The notes: generated from the letters alone by a model not told the origin. A DNA stretch of 63,735 nt from an uncultured Prevotellaceae bacterium (GCA_947169265.1 CAMVPC010000020.1:1-63735), one strand, 5' to 3'. Positions 15,801-25,218 are shown, counted from the first letter of the stretch. Numbers and translations: made by a program.

Positions 15801-16811
15801 TTACAGTAGTCTTTTCCAGGCTTTGGACTTGGCCCGCGGGGCGCGCTTGATGGCGGCCTTGAAGGCGTCTTTGAGGGTGGGGTCCTGGGCAAGCGCCATG
15901 CCTATGAATTTCTTTGCGGCCGCGTCGGTGGGGTCAACGGCTTTGACAAACTGCTCGGGGACTTGGCGCAGGAGAATGGCGGCGGTTTGGGCCATCATCG
16001 GGTCGTGGCATGTCGTGTTGCCGAGCGAGGTGGCGAGTTTAAACCATCGTGCGGCGCGCGTGTTGTCGCTCACGGGTCCGCACATCACTTGCAGGAGTTC
16101 AAGCGCGTTGCGCGGCACGTCGGCTCCCAAGCTGATTGTTGAGGATGGAATGGGAGGATCACCGTTCGTCATGGCGGGTCCGCCGGGATTGTGGATGGAG
16201 CCCGATGAGTTGGTGTCGGCCATGCAGAGCACCTTGGTCTTGTCGTCGATGAGGTAGTTGAAAGTCACGTCGTTCGAGTAAGTTTGCATACCCACATCGG
16301 CGAGGAAAATCTTGATGTCGAACGAGCGTGTGACGTTTATAGCCGTGAGCTCGGCGTGCACCTCGTGGTTGGCCGGCACCACGTCGTCGTAGCGCCGCGG
16401 AGTCTTAAGCTCGTTGACAAAGACGTTGATGTCGCCCTCCTGCTTGATGAGCGCGCCGTCGATGAATTTCCATTCTCCTGGGGCGGGGCTGTACATGGTC
16501 ACAGCGTAGGTTTGAACCGCGTCGCGCTTGTCGTTGTCGAGCACGTTGATCAAGAGCAGCGTATGTTGGTCATTGGGCAACAAATCGACGATTTTAAGCT
16601 GCCTTGAGGCGAGGTCCTGTGGCGAACCGGTGTAAACCTTGCCCAGCAGGAATGTGTTGAGCTCATTGGGAATGAGGTTGGCCAGTTCGCCGCGCGAGCG
16701 GATTATGTAGCCGTTGATTTCCTTGTCGGGGATAGGGGTCATGGCCGAAAGCGGTTGTGCCGTCGCTCCGGCGAGGAGCAACATGGCGGCGATTTTGAAA
16801 AGAGTGTTCAT
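15801..16811 (-). CDS. Secreted protein of unknown function, partner of the alpha-2-macroglobulin-like gene
   Basis: A 336-residue protein with a Sec signal peptide (about 1-23, ending PLSAM). The mature part is a mixed-strand region; the segment 205-260 is rich in Gly, Pro and Ser, and the last 25 residues are very basic (AFKAAIKRAPRAKSKAWKR). No domain is recognised. It begins 21 nt after the macroglobulin-like gene on the same strand and ends at a good terminator, so the two form a two-gene operon. A joint role at the envelope is inferred from this only. Confidence 0.8.
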   Translation of the reverse strand: MNTLFKIAAMLLLAGATAQPLSAMTPIPDKEINGYIIRSRGELANLIPNELNTFLLGKVYTGSPQDLASRQLKIVDLLPNDQHTLLLINVLDNDKRDAVQTYAVTMYSPAPGEWKFIDGALIKQEGDINVFVNELKTPRRYDDVVPANHEVHAELTAINVTRSFDIKIFLADVGMQTYSNDVTFNYLIDDKTKVLCMADTNSSGSIHNPGGPAMTNGDPPIPSSTISLGADVPRNALELLQVMCGPVSDNTRAARWFKLATSLGNTTCHDPMMAQTAAILLRQVPEQFVKAVDPTDAAAKKFIGMALAQDPTLKDAFKAAIKRAPRAKSKAWKRLL

Positions 16812-16832
16812 GTCATAAGGGGTGTTAAGTGA

Positions 16833-19800
16833 TTATTCATTGACGGTGACCAGCTTGCCGGCGCTGTGGGCCGTGAACTGGGGAGCATACTGGCACTGTG
16901 CCGTGGCAATACCCACGCTGAACAGGCCGGGATTGGTGACATACACGTCGTAGGTGATGACGTGCGTGCCCTTGCGCAGGCGCGAGAAGAAGGCGTTTGT
17001 GGCGCTGTCTTTGGTCTCCTGGTAGAACCAGCACTCGTCGGCGTAGCGGTATCCGCTCACTTGGTCAACGGGTTCGAAGCAGGCTCCGCGCTCGTCGATG
17101 AGGGTGACGAAGTCCATGTCCTTGTTGTTCTTGATGAGGGTGCGCACCTGCACTTTGTCGCCCACCTTGAGCGAGGTGGCCGGCGCGAGCGTGCCGTCGG
17201 GACGATAGACGTAGAGCTCTTTCTCTACCGAGATTTCGGTGATGGCGTGCGCCTCGATTTGGTCCATCGTGGCGCGATACTGGCTGTAGATGGCGCCCCA
17301 TGCCGGGCTCTTGCCGTTGCGGCTTATTTGCAGGGTGGCCAGCGAGGTGGCGGGAATCTGCTTGCGCGCGTATCCCAGGAATTCTTCCATCTGGTCGAAT
17401 TGCACGGGCACGTTGTCGATGGTGATTTCGGGCTTGGGGTTGCGTTCGAGCCATTGCGAGCCCGTCGAGAGGAGGGCGTAAACGGCGTCGGCCGCGAGGC
17501 TGCTCGAGCCCCAGTCGTTGGTTTGCTTCATGAGCAACATCCACTTGCGCACGTTGTTGAGCTCCTGTTCCTGCGGGTCAACTTCGGCGAGCGCCTCGAG
17601 CACCGTGGCCGTCACCGCCACCTTGTTGTAGTAACGCCATCCGCTTTGCGCGTTATCCCAGTACATGCCCAGCTCGGGCTTGACGAGGGCGAATTCGCGA
17701 ATCGAATTGACGATGTCGTGAGCCACCTTGGGATAGTTGTTGCGGTTGAGGGTGATGGCATAGAAAGCCTTGTTGCTCAGGCTGGTGCCTTTCCAGTCCT
17801 TAGTCATGGCCTTGAGGCAGTTCTTAATCATGGAGGCGTTGGCCTTGGGCAGAGCCTTGTCGTTGAAGAGGGTGCGCACATACACGTAACTGCTGAAGCC
17901 GCTGTAGTCGTTCTTGTGGTACTTTTGGTGCTCGGCCAGTTCCTTGAGATACTCGCGGTCGTAGTAAACGATGGCTTTATCGACGATGGCGTCAATTTCC
18001 TTGTCGTCGAGCAGGTAGCCCAGGTGGCGGAGCTCGCCTATGAGCTCGAGCACGGTCTCGGTGGTGTAGAGCGACGACTGGCAGTTGGGGTAGCGGTACC
18101 AGGGGAAACCGCCGTCGGCCATCTGCAGGCGTTTGAGTCCGTCGACGATGCGTTTGTGCTCGGCAGCCATGAGCACGGGGTCGACAAGCTTGCTCAAGCT
18201 TTCCATGCGCAGGGTTTGCCGGTCGGCCTCGTTAATCCACGGCGAGGCGAGCAGGGTGCCGATCTTGAGGTCGGCGTTGCGCTCGAGCATCGAGGTGAGC
18301 GTGGAGTCCTTGTCGTTGTTGGCCGTCCAGTGGTCGATGGCTTGCTTGATGAGCGGGTTGCTCTTGGCGATGCCCTGCGCCATGACCTCGGCAAAGAGGT
18401 TGTGGGCGAGGCTGGTGGCCACGTCGTAGTTGCTCGTGTAGAGCGTGGGAAGCGCCGTGATGCAGTACCACGTGGGGTTGTCGCAATATTCGAGTGTCAC
18501 GCGGGCATCGTCGCTGAAATTGGGCATTTGCAGCGTGAAGGCGGGCGTTGCCGCGTCAATATAGAAGGGTTTGGTCTCAATCACGGGCGAGATGGCCTCG
18601 AGCACGGGAATCATCACTTGCTCACCATCGCCAAAGACGTCGTTGGCGGCCTTAACGCGCAGGCCCACGAAGGCAACGGTGTCGGGCACTTGCCAGTCGA
18701 CGCTCACGGCCTGCGTGCCCATCGAGTCGAGTTGCACCTTGTAGGTCTTGCGCTCATACACCTTGTCGCTGCGCGGGTCGAAGATTTCGATCACGGCGTC
18801 GGCGTTCGAGCGAAGGTCGGTGGCGTTTTGCACGCGTGCGGCGAGTTTCACCTTATCGCCTTGACGCAGGAAGCGCGGGGCGTTGGCCTTGACCATGAGC
18901 GGCTTTTGGGTCACCACTTGGCGGTTGAAGGTCTCGGTATAGAGGTCGGTCGAGTAGGCCAGTGCTTGCAGGACCCACGTAGTGTTGTACTGCGGCGCGT
19001 CAAATTCCAGCGACACGTTGCCCTGCTCGTCGCTCGTGAGCATGGGCTTCCACAAGGCCACTTTCACGTCGCTCTCTCGCATTTCCACGTCGTTGAGTCG
19101 GCTTTCGTCCACTTCGGCTTCCTGTGGGGCCGCGATGCCGTAGGCTATTACGGCCTGTTCGGCGTTGCGGCTCTCGTCCATACTGTAGTACATGGCGTCG
19201 ACGGTCTCTTCTTCGACGTAGGCCATGCCGTGAGCCTTAGTGCGGAGGCCGGTGCCGGCGGCTGCGCCCAGCATGCGCATGTTGTAGAACCTGTGGTTGC
19301 CTTCGAAGAACGATTCGTCGTAGAGGTTGAGCGCGGGCAGTTCGGGGTCGTCGGGTCCGCTGACGCGCTGGCGGCTCCACGAGAGCGAGTTGCTCGTGGT
19401 GCTATACATGCTCATAGTCCTCAACGCGAAACACTGCATGCCGCGGAAGTAGGGCGAGAAGTGCCAGTTGTTTGCCTGCAGGTCGTTGATGGCCTTGTCC
19501 ATCATTTCGAGGACGAAGGCGCCGCGGCGCGGCTTTCCTTTCTCGTCAACGAGCTGGAACTGCCAGTGTTCTTTCTCGCCGGGCACGAGCTTGTCGCGGA
19601 ATGCCACCGCCTTCACCTTCATGCTCTCCCTGACGTTGTTGGCGAGATGCACGGCCTCGGTCGTGGTGCGCTTGTTGAAGTTGGTGTAGAACTCCACGTT
19701 CACGTCTTGATGAGGCTCGTTGGGTAGGGCAATGGTGAAGTCGTGCATACCCTTGTTGTAGTGCAGCCAGCCGTGCGCGAGCACGCGGTTGCGCGAGGCG

Positions 19801-22415
19801 GCCACATAATAGATGTGGGCCTGCTGTTGTCCCACGCCGATGAGCACGTGTCCCGTGTTGCGGTCGTCGGTGTAGTGTCCGGTTTCGGGAATCCACATGG
19901 CGTCGGCCACAGGCGACAGTTTGTCGCTCTTGCTGTAAAGGATGAGGCTGCCGTAACTCTTATCGGGCTTTTCCTCGCCCAGGATGTGCACCTTAATGTA
20001 GTATTTGCCGCTGGGCAAGTGGCTCAGGTTGAGTTCGGGCTTCTTCGAGTTGAAGGTGCCGGAGGCCACTTCCTTGTCTTTATTGTCGCTGATGGAATAG
20101 AACACGTTCACGCCTTTCTCGAGGTCGCGGTCGTCGGTCGAGTTGAGGGTGAGATCGAGTACCACGGGCTTTTCCTTGATGAAGTCGCGGGCCGTGCAGT
20201 TCAGCTCGAGGCTGCGGCGGCTGCCGATGACGAAGTAGTGGCTCTCCTCGTGGCTTTCGCCGGCTTCGTCGGTACACAGGGCCTTGAACGTGTAGCTGTA
20301 GTAGCTGTAGCCGCGTGTCTTGTTCTCCTCGAAGATATCGGCGGGATATTCGATGGCGAAACGGCCTCCGGCGTCGGTGGTGACAATGGTGTCGGCGATA
20401 GAATTTCCTTCCTGGCTGCCGCCGTAGCGCCACGACCAGCTCCAGGCGTTGCGGTGCAACTCGAGGGTGACGCGCGCGCCGGCCACGGGCATACCGCTGT
20501 AAGTGGTCACTTTGCCGCCTATTTTCACGGGTTGGCCCTTGGTGTAGGACTGCCGCGCGTCGTCGTCCATCTCGATGAGGAACGTGGGCGTCTTGTATTC
20601 GCTCACCTCAAAGTGGTCGTAGCCCAGCCGCTTCGCCTTGCCGGCCGCGTCGATCGAGTAGTATTCGATGCCGTAAGTGCCGTTGAGGCGGTCGGTGGGA
20701 ATGTGGAACTCGCCGTGGATGCGGCCAAAGTCATCGGTGACGGCCTCCACGGTGTCGACGTTTTGCGAATTGGCGTCGTTGAGGATGGCGCGCACCTTGA
20801 GCCCCTTGACCACGGTGCGCTTGTCGGTCGTGGTCATGTAGACGATGGCGCCGAAGCGCGGCGTTTCGCCGGGGCGGTATATCTTAAGGTCGGTGAACGG
20901 CTTGAGCGAGTAAATCTCGTTGGCCGACGGGTGGGTGACGCTCTCGGCGACGATGTAGGTGCCGAACTTGTCGTCGCCGCGCTGCAAGTAGTAGTAGCTG
21001 TCGTCGGGGCGCTTGAGCTGATGCCAAATGCCGTCCTTGTCGCTCACGCCGTTCTCGCGCTTGCCCGCGAATTTCACGCCTTCGAGCGGCTTGCCGTCCA
21101 TCAGGTCCACGGCGATGAGGCGCGTGCCGTCGTCGACGAGTCCCACCGAGAAGGCGGTGATATCGGTCACGGTGAACCGGTAGTTCAGGCGTCCGTTCAC
21201 CAGCGCGTGGTCCTTGCCGTCGGCGGCGCGGTAGCGCGGCAGCACCATGTATCGTCCGTAGGGTAGGGGCGGGATTTTCACTTGCATCCTGTCGTTATAG
21301 GGCACGGTGCCGCCCTTGGTGGTGACGGGCACCGAGGTGATGAGCTTCATGTCGGCCACGGGGATGTCGGTATATCCGCCTTTCGACATGTCGATGTTGT
21401 CCTTGATGCGGTACACGTCGAGCGTGAACTCCTTGAGGTTCTCGTAACTCACGTTCACCTTGATCGAGTCGCCGGTGTGCTGATATTCATCGTAGCTCAG
21501 CGACACCTGCAGTTTCTCGCGGTCGGCTATCACGTTGGCGATATCGGCGGCATAGATGCCGTTGGGGAACCGCCGCAGGTAGTCTTTGAAGTCGTCGTAG
21601 TGGCGGTAGATGCCCATTTTGAGCAGTGCCATACCGCAATGCTCGCTGTCGTGGTAGCGCTTGTAGAGGCGCTCGGCCGGCGTGTCATCGTCCTCATCCT
21701 CGTCATCGTCGATGTCGAGAATCTCGTCACGCTCGAGGCTGGCGTAAAGGTGGGCGGCGGCGTTGCCTTCGACGCCATTGACCCACGTCTTGTAGAGCGA
21801 CACCACGAGTTCGTCGTGGCCCGTAGTGAGCTTGGCGAGCTCAATGTTGCGCAGGCACAGGAACTCGCGCAACGTGGGACAGTAAGTGGCGCCCAGCTCG
21901 TTGCACGTGATAAGGTGCTTGTAGTCGCTTATCGGGCACCTGCCCAGGGCTTGCGGCTCGCGCATCGACAGGGCGATGAGCTCGTGAATCTTCGCGTCGA
22001 ATTGCGGCACGTCCCACTCGGTGTAGTCGCTCGGGGCGGCGCCCTCGGGGTTCTGGCGGCCGCGAACGCCGTAGCTCTCCTTGTAGCTGTTGAACACGAG
22101 CGCCTCGAGGTGGTAGAGCAACGCGCGCGTGTCGGCGCGCGACGTCTTGCCTATGGCTTGCTCAATTTGCGTCACGATGGTGTCCATCGACTCCTGTGTG
22201 ACGCGGCTCTTGGCGATGGCGAAGCGCACCAGGGCGTCGACGGTGGCCTCGGGATTGTCGGCGTTAAGCGCCTTCTTGAGGTCGCCCAGCGCCGTCTTGC
22301 TCACTTGCTGCGGGTAGTCAAAGTCGGGTTCGTCGCTTTTGTCGCGTCCCCACGACGGAAATGAGAAGAATGCCATAACGATGAGTAGCATGAATGAATG
22401 TTTGATTGTTTCCAT
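16833..22415 (-). CDS. Alpha-2-macroglobulin-like protein (MG2/A2M domains)
   Basis: An 1860-residue secreted protein with a signal peptide (about 1-23). A helical N-terminal region precedes an acidic stretch (DIDDDEDEDDDTP) near 235. The macroglobulin core shows the MG2 motif KIYRPGETPRFGAIVY near 510 and the A2M block VALWKPMLTSDEQGN near 1115, followed by RFLRQGDKVKLAARVQN. A helical TED-like region at about 1320-1650 includes LQMADGGFPWYRYPN. The thioester CxEQ expected at the start of that region is not seen: around 1325 it reads ALPTLYTSNYDVATS. Bacterial homologues are thought to trap proteases in the periplasm; without the thioester a covalent trap is unlikely. A -7 promoter element lies about 45 nt upstream. 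Confidence 0.92.
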   Translation of the reverse strand: METIKHSFMLLIVMAFFSFPSWGRDKSDEPDFDYPQQVSKTALGDLKKALNADNPEATVDALVRFAIAKSRVTQESMDTIVTQIEQAIGKTSRADTRALLYHLEALVFNSYKESYGVRGRQNPEGAAPSDYTEWDVPQFDAKIHELIALSMREPQALGRCPISDYKHLITCNELGATYCPTLREFLCLRNIELAKLTTGHDELVVSLYKTWVNGVEGNAAAHLYASLERDEILDIDDDEDEDDDTPAERLYKRYHDSEHCGMALLKMGIYRHYDDFKDYLRRFPNGIYAADIANVIADREKLQVSLSYDEYQHTGDSIKVNVSYENLKEFTLDVYRIKDNIDMSKGGYTDIPVADMKLITSVPVTTKGGTVPYNDRMQVKIPPLPYGRYMVLPRYRAADGKDHALVNGRLNYRFTVTDITAFSVGLVDDGTRLIAVDLMDGKPLEGVKFAGKRENGVSDKDGIWHQLKRPDDSYYYLQRGDDKFGTYIVAESVTHPSANEIYSLKPFTDLKIYRPGETPRFGAIVYMTTTDKRTVVKGLKVRAILNDANSQNVDTVEAVTDDFGRIHGEFHIPTDRLNGTYGIEYYSIDAAGKAKRLGYDHFEVSEYKTPTFLIEMDDDARQSYTKGQPVKIGGKVTTYSGMPVAGARVTLELHRNAWSWSWRYGGSQEGNSIADTIVTTDAGGRFAIEYPADIFEENKTRGYSYYSYTFKALCTDEAGESHEESHYFVIGSRRSLELNCTARDFIKEKPVVLDLTLNSTDDRDLEKGVNVFYSISDNKDKEVASGTFNSKKPELNLSHLPSGKYYIKVHILGEEKPDKSYGSLILYSKSDKLSPVADAMWIPETGHYTDDRNTGHVLIGVGQQQAHIYYVAASRNRVLAHGWLHYNKGMHDFTIALPNEPHQDVNVEFYTNFNKRTTTEAVHLANNVRESMKVKAVAFRDKLVPGEKEHWQFQLVDEKGKPRRGAFVLEMMDKAINDLQANNWHFSPYFRGMQCFALRTMSMYSTTSNSLSWSRQRVSGPDDPELPALNLYDESFFEGNHRFYNMRMLGAAAGTGLRTKAHGMAYVEEETVDAMYYSMDESRNAEQAVIAYGIAAPQEAEVDESRLNDVEMRESDVKVALWKPMLTSDEQGNVSLEFDAPQYNTTWVLQALAYSTDLYTETFNRQVVTQKPLMVKANAPRFLRQGDKVKLAARVQNATDLRSNADAVIEIFDPRSDKVYERKTYKVQLDSMGTQAVSVDWQVPDTVAFVGLRVKAANDVFGDGEQVMIPVLEAISPVIETKPFYIDAATPAFTLQMPNFSDDARVTLEYCDNPTWYCITALPTLYTSNYDVATSLAHNLFAEVMAQGIAKSNPLIKQAIDHWTANNDKDSTLTSMLERNADLKIGTLLASPWINEADRQTLRMESLSKLVDPVLMAAEHKRIVDGLKRLQMADGGFPWYRYPNCQSSLYTTETVLELIGELRHLGYLLDDKEIDAIVDKAIVYYDREYLKELAEHQKYHKNDYSGFSSYVYVRTLFNDKALPKANASMIKNCLKAMTKDWKGTSLSNKAFYAITLNRNNYPKVAHDIVNSIREFALVKPELGMYWDNAQSGWRYYNKVAVTATVLEALAEVDPQEQELNNVRKWMLLMKQTNDWGSSSLAADAVYALLSTGSQWLERNPKPEITIDNVPVQFDQMEEFLGYARKQIPATSLATLQISRNGKSPAWGAIYSQYRATMDQIEAHAITEISVEKELYVYRPDGTLAPATSLKVGDKVQVRTLIKNNKDMDFVTLIDERGACFEPVDQVSGYRYADECWFYQETKDSATNAFFSRLRKGTHVITYDVYVTNPGLFSVGIATAQCQYAPQFTAHSAGKLVTVNE

Positions 22416-22460
22416 TGCGATATGGTGTTAAATGATAATTTGCGGCATTGCTCTAATTTG

Positions 22461-22468
22461 CAAATATA
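22461..22468 (-). promoter_or_regulatory. -7 element of the macroglobulin-like operon
   Basis: TATATTTG on the minus strand, about 46 nt before the ATG at 22415; no -33 TTTG at the standard distance. Confidence 0.5.
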
Positions 22469-22487
22469 ACAACAATTAATGAAATAG

Positions 22488-22519
22488 TTTGCCTCTTAGC
22501 GTAAAAAAAACTAATTTTG
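22488..22519 (+). promoter_or_regulatory. Promoter of the GlmU-like gene
   Basis: TTTG (22488-22491), a 20-nt spacer and TAATTTTG (22512-22519), a perfect consensus, about 110 nt before the ATG. Confidence 0.7.
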
Positions 22520-22630
22520 TCGCCAAATTGTGGCTAAACCACATTTGTTTTGACACAAGAATGGCATTTCGGTTTAAGCGCTATCGCGAATGACCGACTT
22601 AAATGATTGACTAACCTGATAAAACGATAG

Positions 22631-23818
22631 ATGATGACTAATGTGATTTTTTTCGAGAGCAATGAGGTGAGGCGCAACTTGCTGCCGCTCACCTACACGC
22701 GACCCGTGGCGCTGCTGCGCGTGGGTATCGACACCATAGCCGACAAGTGGCGTGCCGCGCTGGGCGACGGGTGTGCTTATTCCTACCTCACAGCCACTTA
22801 CCTCAAGACGAAATTCCCCGCTGTGGTCAAGCGCGACAACCTCATGGTGGCCGGCCACGTCATCCCCACGCCCGAGCTGGCCCGGCAGGTGCTCGCCCTC
22901 AAGCGCGGCGAGGCCCTCATGCTGGGCGAGGAGCTGGTGGCCTTCCGTGGCAGTGCCCACGACTTCGACGCCGCCCGCTTCGCGCGCGTGGTCTTCTGCG
23001 AGAGCCGTCCGCTCAGGGTGCATTGGCTCTACGAAATCTTCGAATTCAACGGCCAAGTGATGGAAAGCGACTTCGAGCGCATTACCGCCGGGCGCCAGTC
23101 GCAACCCTTGAGCGACACTAACACCGTGGTGGGCGACCCCGCCCGCATCTTCATCGAGGAGGGAGCCGTCGTCGAGGGGGCTTTCCTCAATACCCGCCAG
23201 GGAAGCATCTATGTGGGGCGCGACGCCGAAATTATGGAGGCCGCCGCCGTGCGCGGCCCTCTCGCTATGTGCCACGACAGCAAAGTGCGCATCGGCGCTA
23301 AGGTCTATGGCGCCACCACGCTCGGCCCCCACTGCAAGGTGGGCGGCGAGGTCGAGAACGTGGTGATGATAGGGTACAGCAACAAGGCTCACGAGGGATT
23401 CCTGGGCGACGCTGTCATCGGTGAGTGGTGCAACATCGGGGGCGGTACCACGGCCAGCAACCTCAAGAACGACTATGGCGAGATAAAGCTGTGGAACTAC
23501 CAGGCGCAACGCTTCCTGCGCACGGGACGACAGTTTTGCGGGCCCATCATGGGCGACCACTGCAAGACGGGCATCAACAGCATGATTAATACCGCCACCG
23601 TGCTCGGCGTGGGCGTGAACCTGCACGGCGGAGGACTGCCGCGCAACTTCGTCGCCTCGTTCATGGAGGGCAACAGCACCACGGGCTTCCGCAACCAGTC
23701 GCTTGACGCCTTCTTGGCCACCGCCCAGCGCGTCATGGCCCGCCGCAACATCCCCCTGACCGACGTCGACCGCGACATCTACGCCGCCATCTACAACATT
23801 AGCGACCGCTATAAGTGA
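22631..23818 (+). CDS. GlmU-family putative sugar nucleotidyltransferase
   Basis: A 395-residue protein of the Bacteroidota GlmU-like group. The N-terminal half begins NVIFFESNEVRRNLLPLTYTRPVALLRVG, a nucleotidyltransferase-like fold that lacks the usual GxGTR loop. The C-terminal half is a left-handed beta-helix with hexapeptide-type turns (GDPARIFIEEGAVVEGA, GPHCKVGGEVENVVMIGYSNKAHEG, GEWCNIGGGTTASNLKNDYG). Acyl- or uridylyl-transfer in amino-sugar activation is the family expectation, but the substrate is not established. A second ATG at 22634 is equally likely as start. The leader of about 105 nt has no identified structure. Confidence 0.88.
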   Translation: MMTNVIFFESNEVRRNLLPLTYTRPVALLRVGIDTIADKWRAALGDGCAYSYLTATYLKTKFPAVVKRDNLMVAGHVIPTPELARQVLALKRGEALMLGEELVAFRGSAHDFDAARFARVVFCESRPLRVHWLYEIFEFNGQVMESDFERITAGRQSQPLSDTNTVVGDPARIFIEEGAVVEGAFLNTRQGSIYVGRDAEIMEAAAVRGPLAMCHDSKVRIGAKVYGATTLGPHCKVGGEVENVVMIGYSNKAHEGFLGDAVIGEWCNIGGGTTASNLKNDYGEIKLWNYQAQRFLRTGRQFCGPIMGDHCKTGINSMINTATVLGVGVNLHGGGLPRNFVASFMEGNSTTGFRNQSLDAFLATAQRVMARRNIPLTDVDRDIYAAIYNISDRYK

Positions 23819-23853
23819 CCGTTTTAAGGCGGCGATAAGTACAAGTAACAGCT

Positions 23854-24807
23854 CTATTCGCTAATGGCTTGTGCTGCGTGGTTGAGGGCGAGGCACTGCT
23901 CGCGGGTGATAGGGGCATGGCGGGTGGAAGGCTCGCCAAGCGATAGCAGGAGCAGGTGGCCGGCGGCACATTCGTCGAGAAGTGTTTTCGGGGGCCTCGA
24001 GAATGCGGTCAATCCTTCGTGCTGGAGCAAGATGAGGGGAAAACCGGCCGCGTGAATTGCCTTGACGATGGCTTTCTCGCCCGGCGAAATGGCCGGCGAC
24101 ACTATAACGGCACCATTGCGGGCTGCTGCGAGTGTTTCTTTACATTTCTTGGCTATTTCCTCATTGCTTAAGTGGCGTGAGCATTGCACCGGGAGCTTCA
24201 TTGGATAATCAAGCAGGAGCAGGTTGCCAAGGGCGGCAAAGGTGTGGCCCGCACGCTTGATTTCGTGTCGCGTGGTGAACAGCGACGGGTGTTCACGCTT
24301 GAGCAAGAGGCGGCGCGGGTTATCGAGAAGATAGGCCACCCAGGTCTCCAGTTTGATGTCGTTATAGAGGATGCGGTCGTTGTAACCCCGCGACCACAAC
24401 GTGGCCGTGGCATCGCCACTGAGCTGACGCAGGCGGCGGTTGCAGCCCAACTTGAACGAGTTCACGATGCGACCCAGGTGAAGCCCGGTGTCGTGTGTGA
24501 CGAAGAGGATGCCGTGTAGGTGGTCGGGCATCAGTTGCAGTGCCTTGGGGATGAACCCAGGGTAGAAGATGCTGATGGATGCCCATTCCTCGGCCACCTC
24601 GCGACCGATGGGCGACAGCACGAGGCGGGGCTCGTCAGCACTGCCCGTGGTGGCATCGCTGCGCCCCGCGAGACGGCCCAGCAACGGCTTCCTGTCGCGC
24701 GTGGTGAGCGTGATGAGGATGAATTGACGCGCGCGATAGTCGTGGTGCCACGCACGCCGCCTCATCGCGCGGTTGTCGTCATCTCTCGTTCCTCTTTCTC
24801 TGCTCAT
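23854..24807 (-). CDS. REP-associated-type Y1 transposase with C-terminal Rossmann-like domain
   Basis: A 317-residue protein with two parts. The first ~190 residues are an IS200-like Y1 (HUH) domain: FILITLTTRDRKPLLG, the HUH motif LMPDHLHGILF, FKLGCNRRLRQLSG, LWSRGYNDRIL and the catalytic tyrosine in WVAYLLDNPRR. The C-terminal ~130 residues look like a DprA/LOG-type Rossmann fold: GAVIVSPAISPGEKAIVKAI, then FPLILLQHEGL and GHLLLLSLG. The chosen start at 24807 is preceded by AAGGAG; 24828 and 24765 are alternatives, and the frame is open to 24915 through one REP copy. Nearby REP palindromes support a RAYT-like housekeeping transposase. Confidence 0.82.
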   Translation of the reverse strand: MSRERGTRDDDNRAMRRRAWHHDYRARQFILITLTTRDRKPLLGRLAGRSDATTGSADEPRLVLSPIGREVAEEWASISIFYPGFIPKALQLMPDHLHGILFVTHDTGLHLGRIVNSFKLGCNRRLRQLSGDATATLWSRGYNDRILYNDIKLETWVAYLLDNPRRLLLKREHPSLFTTRHEIKRAGHTFAALGNLLLLDYPMKLPVQCSRHLSNEEIAKKCKETLAAARNGAVIVSPAISPGEKAIVKAIHAAGFPLILLQHEGLTAFSRPPKTLLDECAAGHLLLLSLGEPSTRHAPITREQCLALNHAAQAISE

Positions 24808-24884
24808 AGCTGCTCCTTCTCTGTTCATCGTTGCTCCATCATTGCCCTTTTGCTCGCGGCTGGCTTTTCTTGCTCGCGGCCAGC

Positions 24885-24910
24885 GGCGACGGGGTCGCCG
24901 CCCACAGTAC
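24885..24910 (+). repeat. REP-like palindrome, copy 1
   Basis: Contains GGCGAC-GGG-GTCGCC, a 6-bp stem with a 3-nt loop, followed by GCCCACAGTAC. The 26-nt unit recurs inverted at 25013-25038 with one mismatch. It lies directly upstream of the Y1 transposase gene. Confidence 0.8.
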
Positions 24911-25012
24911 CACAAAATTACCCATTAAATCACCATCCCCCGCACCATCTCCACAGAAAGCCCACAAGAACAAGCGCAATCGATTGCACCGCCACCCTCG
25001 TCGCCGCGCCCT

Positions 25013-25038
25013 GTACGGTGGGCGGCGACCCCGTCGCC
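25013..25038 (-). repeat. REP-like palindrome, copy 2 (inverted)
   Basis: The reverse complement of copy 1 with one substitution (GTACGG for GTACTG). The pair, 102 nt apart and in opposite orientation, has the layout of a BIME-type unit. Confidence 0.8.
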
Positions 25039-25210
25039 GCCGCTTGCGCCGTCGTTTCCGCCGCCGTTTCCTCGTTTCGGGTGCTGTTTCCAGCTGTCGT
25101 GCCGTTTCGGGTGGCGCGATGTTTTTGTATTGAGGCGTGCTGTGCAATCGTTTGCGTCATTTTTTGTAAAAACTTTAAATTGTAGCGGATATTAATAATG
25201 TGATTGTTGC

Positions 25211-25218
25211 TAAATTTG
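25211..25218 (+). promoter_or_regulatory. -7 element of the starch-binding-like giant gene
   Basis: TAAATTTG, 108 nt before the ATG; no TTTG at the -33 distance. The leader ends in a long A/T-rich stretch, as is common before strongly translated Bacteroidota genes. Confidence 0.5.

Noticed and set aside
16866-19727. 953-codon plus-strand frame opposite the macroglobulin-like gene, continued at 19743-21266 and 21282-22364
   Set aside because: These frames mirror the codon bias of the real minus-strand gene, are rich in V, G, H, A and L without domains, and stop where its frame shifts in composition.
24808-24915. N-terminal extension of the Y1 transposase through REP copy 1
   Set aside because: Arg-rich, low-complexity, and reads through a palindromic repeat; the AAGGAG-preceded ATG at 24807 is better.
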